Below, in pieces: positions 17,726 to 26,362 of a DNA stretch of 44,906 nt (position 1 is its first letter; each line of letters starts with the position of its first letter). The notes below the pieces were generated by a model. It made no database searches, was not told the origin of the DNA, and saw only the letters and a list, made by a program, of their open reading frames with translations. The stretch is from Paenibacillus forsythiae T98 (GTDB lineage Bacteria; Bacillota; Bacilli; Paenibacillales; Paenibacillaceae): NCBI RefSeq assembly GCF_000520735.1, contig NZ_ASSC01000544.1:1-44906 (forward strand). Direction: 5' to 3'. The position numbers and the translations under genes were made by a program.

Positions 17726-18457
17726 TTATATCACCGGCTTTTGCGAGATATGCGCATTGATTCGGGCGATCTCGGGATGTTCAAGCAAGTAGGCGATTAA
17801 TTTTTCGGATCTCACAGTTTTCTCATTGTTCCATTGATTGGAAAGGAACTTGCATAATTCATAATCCTCTGGAGTATCTATGGTCAACCGCAGATTAGGA
17901 TGGAGCAGTGAAGCCGGAACCTCCAGAATAGTTTGGGTGAATTGTTCCGGAAACTCATAAGCATAGAAGGTGACATGCTCACGATGACGCCCCTCAGTAG
18001 AAATCTGATATATCCGCTCCAGCGCAGAGAACGACAACAGTTCAACCGACAACCCCCGTGTCAGTTCGGCTTGCTGTCGGTTAACCACAATATCCGAAGG
18101 ATTCTTCTTCATCGCTTCCATTGTCATATTTGCAAAGTGAAAATCGACAAATGGACAGTCAGCAGTCACTCGCATTACATATTTGGGTTGAAACGTTTTA
18201 GCACATTCGTAGTAACGAGAAAGGACATCCTCTTCGCTCCCTCTGAAACATTGAACTCTATGTGAAGAACACCAGGCAGCGATTGAGTCATCTTCTGGGC
18301 AATTTGAAGTAGCCACAATCACTTGATCGATGGATTCAATTAATTTACATCGCTGCACAACATAATCCAAAACTGTACTGTTCCCAAGCTCCATCAGAAT
18401 TTTTCCCGGCAATCGGGTTGAACCCATTCTAGCTTGAATAATGATGATAGTACTCAT
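17726..18457 (-). CDS. pseF: SpsF/PseF-type cytidylyltransferase
   Basis: A 243-residue nucleotidyltransferase of the SpsF family (COG1861). N-terminal IIIIQARMGSTRLPGKILME is the CTP-binding loop; further marks are QVIVATSNCPEDD, RGSEEDVLSRYYECA, and the metal-site region MRVTADCPFVD. By position between luxC-like and pseG genes, it should activate the nonulosonic acid as its CMP sugar. No other candidate cytidylyltransferase exists in the window. It is not the classical short PseF sequence type, so the symbol is functional inference. A GGGGGG ribosome site precedes the ATG. Confidence 0.82.
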   Translation of the reverse strand: MSTIIIIQARMGSTRLPGKILMELGNSTVLDYVVQRCKLIESIDQVIVATSNCPEDDSIAAWCSSHRVQCFRGSEEDVLSRYYECAKTFQPKYVMRVTADCPFVDFHFANMTMEAMKKNPSDIVVNRQQAELTRGLSVELLSFSALERIYQISTEGRHREHVTFYAYEFPEQFTQTILEVPASLLHPNLRLTIDTPEDYELCKFLSNQWNNEKTVRSEKLIAYLLEHPEIARINAHISQKPVI

Positions 18458-18481
18458 TGGTTACCCCCCACGTCCAATATG

Positions 18482-19744
18482 CTAACAATCTACTCTAATC
18501 CAACGTATCAACTGATCAAGAACAAGCATTCCATCCCACGGAATATCATAGGTATGTGCTTCCCCAACATGTACAAATCGGGATACGCCGCTATATTTCG
18601 AAGTATAGACCAGTTCTTCCAAAGATTGTTGGTCAAGACGATGGGAGATGGTCTGGATCGTAGAGGGCAGGCAGCTCACCAGTTCCCTCCAATCCTCACA
18701 GGGATACACATGGATGATTCGCATCCCCTGACCGCTCAATTGTTCAAGCCGCTTGTGAGCGTGAATCGTCCACTCGGTGCCATTAGAAGCCGTTATCGAT
18801 TCTCCATTCATCCATGCGGCAGCTCTATATTCGAGCAGTTTCACAGCTTCTCCCGCCTCTAAAGGCTCATAGTAACGCTGATGTACAATTGTACTATAAG
18901 CTAAAGCCAAACGAGATACTGTTTCCTTTATTCCAGAAACTCCGCCCTTTGAAATGACCGCATGGGGTGAGGTACATGCCAATTGCTGAAACAGTACCGT
19001 GTCTCTCGCCAAGTTTACCCAATCCTTATCCGACATGAGGACTGGATCGATGACCGAACAACTATATTTGGGGCCGAATATAAGGCTAGTGGATTCCTCC
19101 TTACCCTTCATTTCAGCTACGGAGCGTACGGCCTCTAGTCCCCCCCAGGCAATTCTAACATCACAATACCCGGCCATTGCCGCACTAGGATCCTTCCATT
19201 CACCAGGAAAGGAAAAGACCAAAACAGCTTCAGCCATAACCTGTCCTGCCTTACATGTATGAGCCAGCGAATGAAGAAAAGGAGTAATCCAATCCTCTTG
19301 CTTCGTGCTTAGCTTCACGATAGAAGCGTTCTTGGTTAGTAATGCTTGCAGCACTGATATTAAGCTAAGTAAAGGGACATTTCCGGCCACCCAGTGTCCA
19401 ACTACCCCTCTGGGAACAGCTATCCCCTCAAATCCACCCGCCCCAGAAATACAATCCATCGCTGAATCTCTGCGCAGCCCTTTTGACAAGAGCTTTCGTA
19501 GTGACTCCGGATGAAGGAAGGTAAGAAGATAAGCTAGACCGGCATTCCTATATCTTTGATGCATTGGGTGGGAAGGTATTGCCCAAGCTTGATAAAGAGT
19601 ATATAAGGCTTGAATCATTTCCTCCATTGAAAGCTTTCGAATATGGGAAGCTCGCTTTTCTATCTCATGTAATTTATCATCAAATTTTTCAAGAGAGAGT
19701 TCTTCCACTGTCCTGCTGAATACATCATGATAATGAATTACCAC
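18482..19744 (-). CDS. luxC: LuxC-type acyl-CoA/acyl-protein reductase
   Basis: Aldehyde-dehydrogenase-fold enzyme that reduces an acyl thioester to an aldehyde with NADPH; in luminous bacteria LuxC takes the acyl group from LuxE onto a cysteine. The family blocks are clear: GVVGHWVAGNVPLLSL, LTKNASIVKLSTK, the nucleophile region QQLACTSPHAVI (Cys257) and the C-terminal IPWDGMLVLDQLIRWIR. The GTG at 19744 is preferred because GGAGGG lies 11 bases upstream. An ATG at 19780 (12 residues longer) lacks a ribosome site. It overlaps the GNAT gene and is last of the six-gene acyl cassette. A run of seven G interrupts the coding sequence near 19141. No luxA or luxB is present. Confidence 0.9.
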   Translation of the reverse strand: MVIHYHDVFSRTVEELSLEKFDDKLHEIEKRASHIRKLSMEEMIQALYTLYQAWAIPSHPMHQRYRNAGLAYLLTFLHPESLRKLLSKGLRRDSAMDCISGAGGFEGIAVPRGVVGHWVAGNVPLLSLISVLQALLTKNASIVKLSTKQEDWITPFLHSLAHTCKAGQVMAEAVLVFSFPGEWKDPSAAMAGYCDVRIAWGGLEAVRSVAEMKGKEESTSLIFGPKYSCSVIDPVLMSDKDWVNLARDTVLFQQLACTSPHAVISKGGVSGIKETVSRLALAYSTIVHQRYYEPLEAGEAVKLLEYRAAAWMNGESITASNGTEWTIHAHKRLEQLSGQGMRIIHVYPCEDWRELVSCLPSTIQTISHRLDQQSLEELVYTSKYSGVSRFVHVGEAHTYDIPWDGMLVLDQLIRWIRVDC

Positions 19745-20493
19745 CCCAGTGTCACTCCCTCCAAAGTCTCTAACGGCCATATATCAGGCCATATCAGTGA
19801 AGCTTGCTCCCTCTTCTCTGTAAGTAGCATGTATAACGGCTGCACAACAGGTAGATTACCACTAAGATTAGTGTGGAGATAGGAGAAGGCGTAGGTCTGC
19901 TCAATATCATTCCAATTGGAGCAATCATACCTCATAAGATAAGGAGTTCCGGCATATTCGCGTTCTCCGGAAAGCACTATTCCACAATCTCTCTGTTGAG
20001 TATATTGCCTTGGACATTCCTTGTAGCGCCAACGCTCATAATCCGAGAAGGCTGTTTCGCAGCACACAAAAGGCTTAGAGATACGCTCTCTTCCTTTCGA
20101 AATGTTCCAATAATAGACAGGCATCGGAGTCCAACCCAGCATCCGTTTCACCGGGCTCATTCGTTGATTGGGGATACCAACAATCAGGTCCAGCCCGGCC
20201 AGCTGTACCTCTTGTAATGCATGACTCAGCATCATAGCTATATCAGGAATTTGCGAGGCGTGTTTGGTAAATATGGCATCAACCGCAAAGCCCGTTCGAA
20301 TATCTTGAATCAGTGGCATTTCGATAATAGAGTAATGTGCAACAATGGCCTCATTCTTTTCACCAACCCAAGAGAATATAGAAGGAGCCTTCTTTTTCCA
20401 AAGAAAGAGTTCCCGGTCAAGCAATACCTCTCTTTCAATAAATAATCTCTCGACCCCCTCCAGGTCTCCGGATACGTATGGTCGGATCTTCAC
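19738..20493 (-). CDS. GNAT-like N-acyltransferase between luxE and luxC
   Basis: A 251-residue protein with the layout of a GNAT acyltransferase. It begins VKIRPYVSGDLEGVERLF. A central strand (AVDAIFTKHASQIPDIAMML) lies where the acyl-CoA loop would be. Then comes DLIVGIPNQRMSPVKRMLGW, similar to the PN..S....GW pattern of several GNAT subfamilies. The chosen start is GTG 20493, sharing a base with the luxE stop (TAGTG) and with GGAGGAG 8 bases upstream. The upstream ATG frame lacks a site. It probably transfers the acyl group made by its neighbours to an amino sugar, but this is inference. Family assignment is moderate. Confidence 0.6.
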   Translation of the reverse strand: MKIRPYVSGDLEGVERLFIEREVLLDRELFLWKKKAPSIFSWVGEKNEAIVAHYSIIEMPLIQDIRTGFAVDAIFTKHASQIPDIAMMLSHALQEVQLAGLDLIVGIPNQRMSPVKRMLGWTPMPVYYWNISKGRERISKPFVCCETAFSDYERWRYKECPRQYTQQRDCGIVLSGEREYAGTPYLMRYDCSNWNDIEQTYAFSYLHTNLSGNLPVVQPLYMLLTEKREQASLIWPDIWPLETLEGVTLGW

Positions 20494-21614
20494 TATAAGC
20501 TCTCCTCCGCATATACATCTCCGCACCCACGGATCTCTGCTTTAGGGGCACGCCCGTTAAAACGAAACGCTTTGCCTTTTCTCCCGCAAGGACAGTCATC
20601 AATATGAATGATCTTCCCCAGATCATCTGTAATAACAGAATGATTGGGGCCCGCTAAGGGCAGCAAATTCATAAGTTGAAGAAGACCCGTTTCTCCAGGC
20701 TGCAAAGTTTGCAACGTATGGGGCTCGCGAATAATTACATCCGCATAATAAGGCACATGTTTGTTACCATAAGGACAATCCGGATAAATCACACCCGTCT
20801 GCTCAACCAGACCGTAAAAATCGATGACTTGATTAGGAGAAACTGTCCAGACTGAAGATATAGTTTGGTTGAAGATTTCTTTGTCAACCGCCAGACTTTG
20901 AAGTTTCTTCCATCCGCCACTATGGATAAGGAAAGTCTGGTTTCCAAATCCTTCGAAAGAAAGGCTCATACCTTGCAGCTTCTCATGAGCTTGATACAAG
21001 ATATACGTAAAACCGTAGGCAATGAAATCACCAGCGGCTTTCGCTGCTTGAACCGCCTCACTCAGCCGTTCTTCGTTTAGTACCAATTGTCCATCTTGTA
21101 TATCCATTACAAAATAAAATTTGCTGGCGTATCCCATAAGGGACATAATTGCCGCACCGCGCGCTGACATACTGTTTTTCCCTCTTGCCGTTTCCATAGC
21201 ATCAAATATAATATAGGGGCGGCGTCTCGTCCCAAGGTAGCTGTCAAAAATAAGCTGGACCGATTTTTTTTGGCGGATTGATGTTGACTCATCCACAAAA
21301 ATTCGGGAGGGTACTCCTGAGGAAGTACTGCTCGATTGCACCGATTTCAATTTAGGGATATCCACATCAGCCACACTCTTTAACTCGAATCGTTTGAAAA
21401 TTGAAGTCGGCAAATAAGGCAACTGTTCAATTTGTTCAACGTCATCCAAGCTCACTCGGCTTCCGTACAGGAAACGGGCGTATTCCGTACATCTTTCTTG
21501 GTGCCAAGCTGTCAGCTTCCGCATGCCTTTCAGGAGCCACATCTCCTTATCAGCCTGTCTCATTGAATATACGTCCATACTTTCGGTAAATGGTACAGGC
21601 GGCTGTTCATCCAT
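20493..21614 (-). CDS. luxE: LuxE-type acyl-protein synthetase
   Basis: ATP-dependent enzyme that activates a carboxylic acid as acyl-AMP, holds it on a cysteine and hands it to LuxC. The 373 residues include the nucleotide-binding QSSSTSSGVPSRI (93-105), IHSGGWKK, FYGLVEQTGVIYPDC and CPCGRKGKAFRFNGRAPKAE. The C-terminal RGCGD puts a cysteine at 364, matching the position near the C-terminus that is acylated in Vibrio LuxE. The domain is therefore complete. The start overlaps the dehydrogenase gene by eight bases. An A8 tract lies near 21264-21271. The acid it uses is unknown. Confidence 0.92.
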   Translation of the reverse strand: MDEQPPVPFTESMDVYSMRQADKEMWLLKGMRKLTAWHQERCTEYARFLYGSRVSLDDVEQIEQLPYLPTSIFKRFELKSVADVDIPKLKSVQSSSTSSGVPSRIFVDESTSIRQKKSVQLIFDSYLGTRRRPYIIFDAMETARGKNSMSARGAAIMSLMGYASKFYFVMDIQDGQLVLNEERLSEAVQAAKAAGDFIAYGFTYILYQAHEKLQGMSLSFEGFGNQTFLIHSGGWKKLQSLAVDKEIFNQTISSVWTVSPNQVIDFYGLVEQTGVIYPDCPYGNKHVPYYADVIIREPHTLQTLQPGETGLLQLMNLLPLAGPNHSVITDDLGKIIHIDDCPCGRKGKAFRFNGRAPKAEIRGCGDVYAEESL

Positions 21615-22683
21615 AAAACCACTCCTCCAACCATAGCGTCAATTCCGACCTAGTCCAAAACACAGGATTGGTTCTGAAGCAAGGGTCCTTCATCGTTCGT
21701 AAAATTACCTGTTCCTTCTCTTCATACGGAATTAACTTCGGAATATAAGCCCCTACACTATGGTTCACTGAACCCTCAACCCATCTCAATAAAGCAGCTA
21801 TGGATTCAAAACCAACGGAATGAGCAAATTTCAACATTTTACCTTCTGCCTTCTCGGTGTTCTTAGACAGAACCCGTGGCAGCACACGCGCGCAAGCTTC
21901 GCCATGCCATTGATCCGTATGCTCTGATTGATGTGCCAACGCGTGGGCCAGTCCTACCGATGCTTTACTTTGAATTTTACCGGCGCGGATACTATTCCAT
22001 TGGGCTGTTGCGGCTGGAAACTCCTTTGTTATCGAACCAGTTTCCAACGCTTGATCAATAATTTTTTTGGAGCTTCGAAAAACTTCCAGAGAATGCGGCA
22101 GAGTATATGAGTTGGCTAGCGGGGAAAGCGAACTCTCAAGAGCATGCACCAGTGTATCCCATACCCCGTTCCAAAGCACACGCGGCGGAGCCAAGGCGAC
22201 TAATTCTGTCTCAAGCAGAACCAAATCAGGGAGCAATCTTTCCGAGTAGATAGGGATTTTACGATCATTTACAGTTAACACTGCCGTTTCACTGGCTTCA
22301 CTTCCCGAACCAGCCGTTGAAGGAACAACAATAAGCTGCAGCGGCTGCCTTAGTTGCTTTTGAGCAAGCACAGCTTTTTCTCCCCAATGATCACAATGGT
22401 CTATACGTTCATAATTCGCCGCCAGCTTGGCAATATCTATCACCTTACCGCCTCCAATAGCGATAACAGAAGAGGCATTGGAATCGGCAATCAAATCCTG
22501 CAATTGGCTCAGAGTACTCGTATCAGCTCTTTTTACAATCAACACTCGGTAGCTAGAAGGGAAATCCTTAAGCTGATCCATGATGGAAGGAGAAATGACC
22601 CATATCGCATCAGAATATTGACCAAGCACATTCTGGAGGATTCCGGTTCCTTCTATAATTGCCGGCCACTTTAACCCGTTCAC
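21607..22683 (-). CDS. Iron-containing (group III) alcohol dehydrogenase
   Basis: A 358-residue Fe-ADH family member. Family marks are AIGGGKVIDIAKL (NAD-binding), PSTAGSGSEAS, and the metal ligands Asp176 and His180 in WDTLVHALES with His247 and His260 in GLAHALAHQ...HGEACARVLP. All four ligands are present, so it should be active. It overlaps the acyl ligase gene by four bases (ATGA) and luxE by eight. In this company it probably interconverts the aldehyde made by LuxE-LuxC and an alcohol, or prepares the substrate acid. Other Fe-ADH members act on phosphonoacetaldehyde or glycerol, so the substrate is open. Confidence 0.88.
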   Translation of the reverse strand: MNGLKWPAIIEGTGILQNVLGQYSDAIWVISPSIMDQLKDFPSSYRVLIVKRADTSTLSQLQDLIADSNASSVIAIGGGKVIDIAKLAANYERIDHCDHWGEKAVLAQKQLRQPLQLIVVPSTAGSGSEASETAVLTVNDRKIPIYSERLLPDLVLLETELVALAPPRVLWNGVWDTLVHALESSLSPLANSYTLPHSLEVFRSSKKIIDQALETGSITKEFPAATAQWNSIRAGKIQSKASVGLAHALAHQSEHTDQWHGEACARVLPRVLSKNTEKAEGKMLKFAHSVGFESIAALLRWVEGSVNHSVGAYIPKLIPYEEKEQVILRTMKDPCFRTNPVFWTRSELTLWLEEWFYG

Positions 22684-24140
22684 ATCCTGCCCCCATTCTC
22701 CCAGCGTTTTCTGGCTTCAACCCTCTTGGGTTTACCGCTGTCTGTCTTCGGAAGCTCGTTCCATATTTGAAATTCCTTTGGGATCTTATATGGTTCAAGA
22801 TACGATTTACACCATTTCTTGATGTCCGCGAATAGAGCTCGCGGCTGCTCAGGAAAATCCCGTACGGTAACAACCGCAACCGCCTTCTCATAGGTTACGG
22901 AATCAGTCACGCCAAAGACCATGCTGCCTAATACTTGAGGATGCGAGTTAATAACACGCTCCACCTCTATAGGGTTGATCTTTAAACCATCCATGTTAAT
23001 CTGCTCTTTAATACGACCTGTGATATACAAAAGTCCTTCTTCATCCAATTTCCCAATATCACCTGTAGCAAACCAGCCGTCCTCTGTAAAACTGACTTTA
23101 TTATTTAAATAACCGCTCATAACATTTAAACCTCGGATTTGGACTTCATCTGTAGTAGGAGCAAGCCGAACTTGGACACCTTCTGGCGGCTTACCCACGC
23201 TTTCCAATTTCTCCGGATGAAGTCTGTACGCAATGTAAGTTGTACGGCTCGCTTCCGTAAGGCCATAGTACATATAAACTCGTGTACCCGGAATCAAGTC
23301 CAGCAAGTCCTGAACTAATTCTCCAGTGATGGGTGACGTATTAATTATGATATAATCAAGCTTCACGGCAGCCTCTTGAAAATCCCTTCTATGATAGGTA
23401 AGCAGCAAATGAATCATGGCTGGTGTCGCCGGAATTCCTGTTATGTTATGATTGGCAATCGTATGAATTAACTTCTGGGGTTCCCGAAGCGAATCGAGCA
23501 AATATATGCTGGAGCCAAGCATGACTGAGCAATGAACATGCCCCAATCCGAAGGAATGCGTCAACCGAAGTACCGTAGCCTCGCAATTATCTGATTTCAT
23601 CTCGGACCATTCAATAATTTTCCTGGCTGTATACGTGACCGTTCCGTGCGAAAGAACAACACCCTTGGGAAGCCCGGTTGTTCCGCTTGTATACATAATA
23701 AGAGCAACCGAATCGCTCGCAATATGTGCACGCTTTGCCGGAACGAGACACATATACCGCTTAGACTCAGGGAAGATGAGTGTCGCCGCCTCGCCCACCT
23801 CACAAATAGCCGTTCTTTGCCGGCTGAACAAAATCAGCTTAGGATTTGCATCCTGAACAATAGATAACAGTGTCTGCTCCCGAATATCGAAATCGACAGG
23901 CATTACTGTTGCATTAATATACCAGCACGCAAAATAAGCAATCAGGTATTCGACTTCATTTGGAAAACAAAGAACAACCCGATCGCCGGCAGCAACTCCG
24001 CAAATATCCGTTAAATAGGAGGCGAAACAACCCACCTCATAGAAAAAATCGGCGTACTTCCATTCCCGCTCATCCGTTCGAATAAACGGCCGATCCGGGG
24101 AATCGAATGCCCGCCGTTCCAGTTCATCTATGATTATCAT
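22680..24140 (-). CDS. AMP-forming acyl-CoA/acyl-ACP synthetase
   Basis: ANL superfamily adenylating enzyme, 486 residues. The P-loop is LIMYTSGTTGLPKGV (148-161); further motifs are YYGLTEASRTTYIAYR, GWFATGDIGKLDEEGLLYITGR and the C-terminal catalytic lysine Lys470 in LPKTDSGKPKR. Its ATG shares one base with the stop of the ACP gene (TAATG). The obvious inference is that it loads an acid onto that ACP. The size fits a stand-alone ligase, without condensation or carrier domains. Confidence 0.9.
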   Translation of the reverse strand: MIIIDELERRAFDSPDRPFIRTDEREWKYADFFYEVGCFASYLTDICGVAAGDRVVLCFPNEVEYLIAYFACWYINATVMPVDFDIREQTLLSIVQDANPKLILFSRQRTAICEVGEAATLIFPESKRYMCLVPAKRAHIASDSVALIMYTSGTTGLPKGVVLSHGTVTYTARKIIEWSEMKSDNCEATVLRLTHSFGLGHVHCSVMLGSSIYLLDSLREPQKLIHTIANHNITGIPATPAMIHLLLTYHRRDFQEAAVKLDYIIINTSPITGELVQDLLDLIPGTRVYMYYGLTEASRTTYIAYRLHPEKLESVGKPPEGVQVRLAPTTDEVQIRGLNVMSGYLNNKVSFTEDGWFATGDIGKLDEEGLLYITGRIKEQINMDGLKINPIEVERVINSHPQVLGSMVFGVTDSVTYEKAVAVVTVRDFPEQPRALFADIKKWCKSYLEPYKIPKEFQIWNELPKTDSGKPKRVEARKRWENGGRM

Positions 24141-24382
24141 TACAGTTCTACACCTTTGGAGCGAAGATAGTCTTTAATGTCACCGATTGTGCGAATATTG
24201 ACCACTTCTTCAATCGTCATATGATGTCCGAACTCCTGCTGCAACGCCACTGCCATTGATACTGTAGCCAGGCTGTCCCAGCCTTCAATCTGATCAGGGC
24301 CGTTATCGTCAAGATACAGTACTTCTTCCATCATAAATATATCGGTTAATAACAGTTTGAGTTTGTTATTCGAGTCAGTCAT
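24140..24382 (-). CDS. Acyl carrier protein
   Basis: An 80-residue carrier protein with the phosphopantetheine site in GWDSLATVSM (Ser37), acidic helices and family length. It is not the fatty-acid-synthase AcpP, whose motif is GADSLDTVE, but a dedicated carrier like those in biosynthetic clusters. AGGAGG sits 8 bases before the ATG. It is the first gene of the acyl cassette and lies about 36 bases downstream of the predicted start site of a SigD promoter. Acyl group carried is unknown. Confidence 0.92.
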   Translation of the reverse strand: MTDSNNKLKLLLTDIFMMEEVLYLDDNGPDQIEGWDSLATVSMAVALQQEFGHHMTIEEVVNIRTIGDIKDYLRSKGVEL

Positions 24383-24424
24383 ATGAGTTTCCTCCTGGAA
24401 AATCCTGATTTATTATATAGCTAT

Positions 24425-24451
24425 ATATCGGCTAATTCTTTCAGTTATGTA
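24425..24451 (-). promoter_or_regulatory. SigD (flagellar sigma) promoter of the acyl cassette
   Basis: Minus strand TACA (24451-24448), 15 bp, then GCCGATAT (24432-24425). The -10 is a perfect match to the B. subtilis SigD consensus TAAA-N15-GCCGATAT, and the -35 matches three of four bases. It lies in the short gap between the pseH stop and the ACP gene, so it would place the six acyl genes and the pse genes after them in the flagellar regulon. Confidence 0.7.
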
Positions 24452-24469
24452 CCACTACAGCATCTTCAC

Positions 24470-25015
24470 TTAATAGTAATAATCAAACTCAGCAATGCAG
24501 TGACCATAACGATGTTTCAAATGTAACCAGTCAGTATTAAGCATTTCCAGAACATATACATTGTGGAATTTATCATACTTATAAACATGATCCTTTAACA
24601 CACCTACTTCTCTGCACCCTTGAATAATTTGTATTTTCCTTACATTCTCATTCCCTTCCATAATTTCACCCATAATTTTTTTAAACCCCAGTTCCTCAAA
24701 AACATAACGATAGACATATGGGCCAATTAACCCGCCATAAATTCTTGCGTCTGCTTCACCAATATAAAATCCCCAGTAGCACCGCCGATCCCGCCATTGG
24801 ATATTATTTAAAGAAACGAGTCCAATTAACCGATCATTCAGCTCAATAACCCAATATCGCTCATTAGGATTATTTATTATAGCTTCATACCACTGGAGCT
24901 GTTTGTCATAATTGTATTCAATATCCGAGAACATGTATTTTGTTACTTCAGGCTGCGTTCTCCAATCGAGCAGAAGCGCTAAATGTTCAGCTTGTAGTTT
25001 AATAAACTTGAGCAT
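24470..25015 (-). CDS. pseH: UDP-4-amino-4,6-dideoxy-N-acetyl-beta-L-altrosamine N-acetyltransferase
   Basis: A 181-residue GNAT enzyme that acetylates the 4-amino group of the PseC product using acetyl-CoA. PseH-like features are the opening FIKLQAEHLALLLDWRTQPEVTKYMF (HLxLLLxWRN/TxPxVxxxM pattern), ERYWVIELNDRLIGLVSLNN and the GFYIGEADARIYGG loop. It is clearly AT-richer than genes on either side of the acyl cassette. It could accept another acyl donor, given the acyl cassette next to it. Confidence 0.82.
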   Translation of the reverse strand: MLKFIKLQAEHLALLLDWRTQPEVTKYMFSDIEYNYDKQLQWYEAIINNPNERYWVIELNDRLIGLVSLNNIQWRDRRCYWGFYIGEADARIYGGLIGPYVYRYVFEELGFKKIMGEIMEGNENVRKIQIIQGCREVGVLKDHVYKYDKFHNVYVLEMLNTDWLHLKHRYGHCIAEFDYYY

Positions 25016-25047
25016 AAAAGAACTCCTATATTAAGAAATATTCCAAA

Positions 25048-26220
25048 CTAAATCCCGTTTATATATCGAGTGTGAAGCAATGTGCTTCTTAGTAATCGAT
25101 TCGTAAAATAAAAGCATTTCGGTTCTGGAGCCTCTTTATCTATGGTTTTCAAGTATATTAAATTCCGCTTAGCATCAAGATAATCGCTATTGATTTGTAA
25201 AGCTTTACGAAACCATTTTTCTGATATGTCAAAGTGTCGGTTTAGAGCTTCCAGCACTCCCATGTTGTTTGCCGCTGCAGCATTCAAAGACATAACTTTC
25301 TCCAAATATTTCTGGCAGTTCAAGTAATCGCTTGTTTGATAGAAATATACCGAAAAATAAAAATGTAATTCTTGCTTGGACAATTCATCATCCAAATCCA
25401 GGTGAGATTCGCACCTTTTTAGATAGCTGAAACTTGTTTGCCAGTCTCCGAGAAATTGCGCCATAATTCCTAGTGTTAACGTGATCTGATATTCCTTATA
25501 GTCCTGTTGCTTCAAACAATGCTCAAGCTCTTCAAAATTATAAATTCTTAAAACTTGAAGGGCATCTTTTTTTATGGTTTTGTAATTGGCGGAGGTATTG
25601 TTGTTATGAACCCGATAATAGAGAAGAACCTCCGGAATGTAACCAAAACGGTATCCTTTAAATAACATTTTTAACGCGATATCGTAATCAGTCGTTCCAC
25701 CACTTAAAAAATTGAAAGTGAAATCATGTCGATAATGAAAAGCCATAGAAGTACCTAAAAAATAGTTTCTTTTTAATGATTCCAGCAATATATTACCTGA
25801 GTTAATATAATTTGGGATGTGGATAATTTTACTAGATGTTGTGCCATGTGCATCAATTATCTCATAAGCTGACATAATAAGCTCGTAGCCTTGTGTGAAC
25901 AATTCCACTGTCTTTTCCAATCTGTTGGATGCGGAAATGTCATCCTGGTCCATGAGTACAATATAATTGCTTGAAGCTTCTTGAAGCCCTCGGCTTATTG
26001 CTGAGGAAATCCCGCCATGTTGTTGGGTAATTAGATGAATTCTGGAATCACCTTTCACTCTTTCTTCAATAATGTTTACAGAGTTATCATTGCTTCCATC
26101 ATCAACCAAAATAATTCTATAATTTTGATATGTTTGATTCTCCCAACTTTGAAAGTAGGAGGAGAGATAACGCTCACCGTTATAAACCGGAGTGATAATA
26201 TTGATCTCGATTGGATATAT
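25048..26220 (-). CDS. GT2 glycosyltransferase with TPR-like tail; apparent ATA start
   Basis: The frame from the first ATG/GTG/TTG (TTG at 26109) would lack the first conserved strand. Reading upstream, the same frame encodes IEINIITPVYNGERYLSSYF and RIILVDDGSNDNS, the proper GT-A N-terminus, back to a TAG at 26241-26239. In that stretch no ATG, GTG or TTG exists. An AGAGGGG ribosome site (26233-26227) sits 6 bases before an ATA at 26220, which would start as YPIEINIITPVY. So either ATA is used or an ATG has mutated to ATA, with low or no expression. The remainder has MDQDD, a GT2 aspartate motif, and a helical tail with TPR character. Total length from ATA is 390 residues. Confidence 0.7.
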   Translation of the reverse strand: MYPIEINIITPVYNGERYLSSYFQSWENQTYQNYRIILVDDGSNDNSVNIIEERVKGDSRIHLITQQHGGISSAISRGLQEASSNYIVLMDQDDISASNRLEKTVELFTQGYELIMSAYEIIDAHGTTSSKIIHIPNYINSGNILLESLKRNYFLGTSMAFHYRHDFTFNFLSGGTTDYDIALKMLFKGYRFGYIPEVLLYYRVHNNNTSANYKTIKKDALQVLRIYNFEELEHCLKQQDYKEYQITLTLGIMAQFLGDWQTSFSYLKRCESHLDLDDELSKQELHFYFSVYFYQTSDYLNCQKYLEKVMSLNAAAANNMGVLEALNRHFDISEKWFRKALQINSDYLDAKRNLIYLKTIDKEAPEPKCFYFTNRLLRSTLLHTRYINGI

Positions 26221-26362
26221 GGTGTTCCCCTCTACTTTCTAACAGCTTTACGTACCAGCCAGAGTTATGCCTCTTTATTTTTCAATAAGTATCCTTAAAC
26301 CCAACATCACGACATTAATTTAAAAAATCCCACCCATAATCATAAAACACAAGAGAACCATC

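Noticed and set aside
18482-24382. A bioluminescence (lux) operon
   Set aside because: luxC and luxE homologues are present, but there is no luxA, luxB or luxD, and the neighbours are glycan genes.
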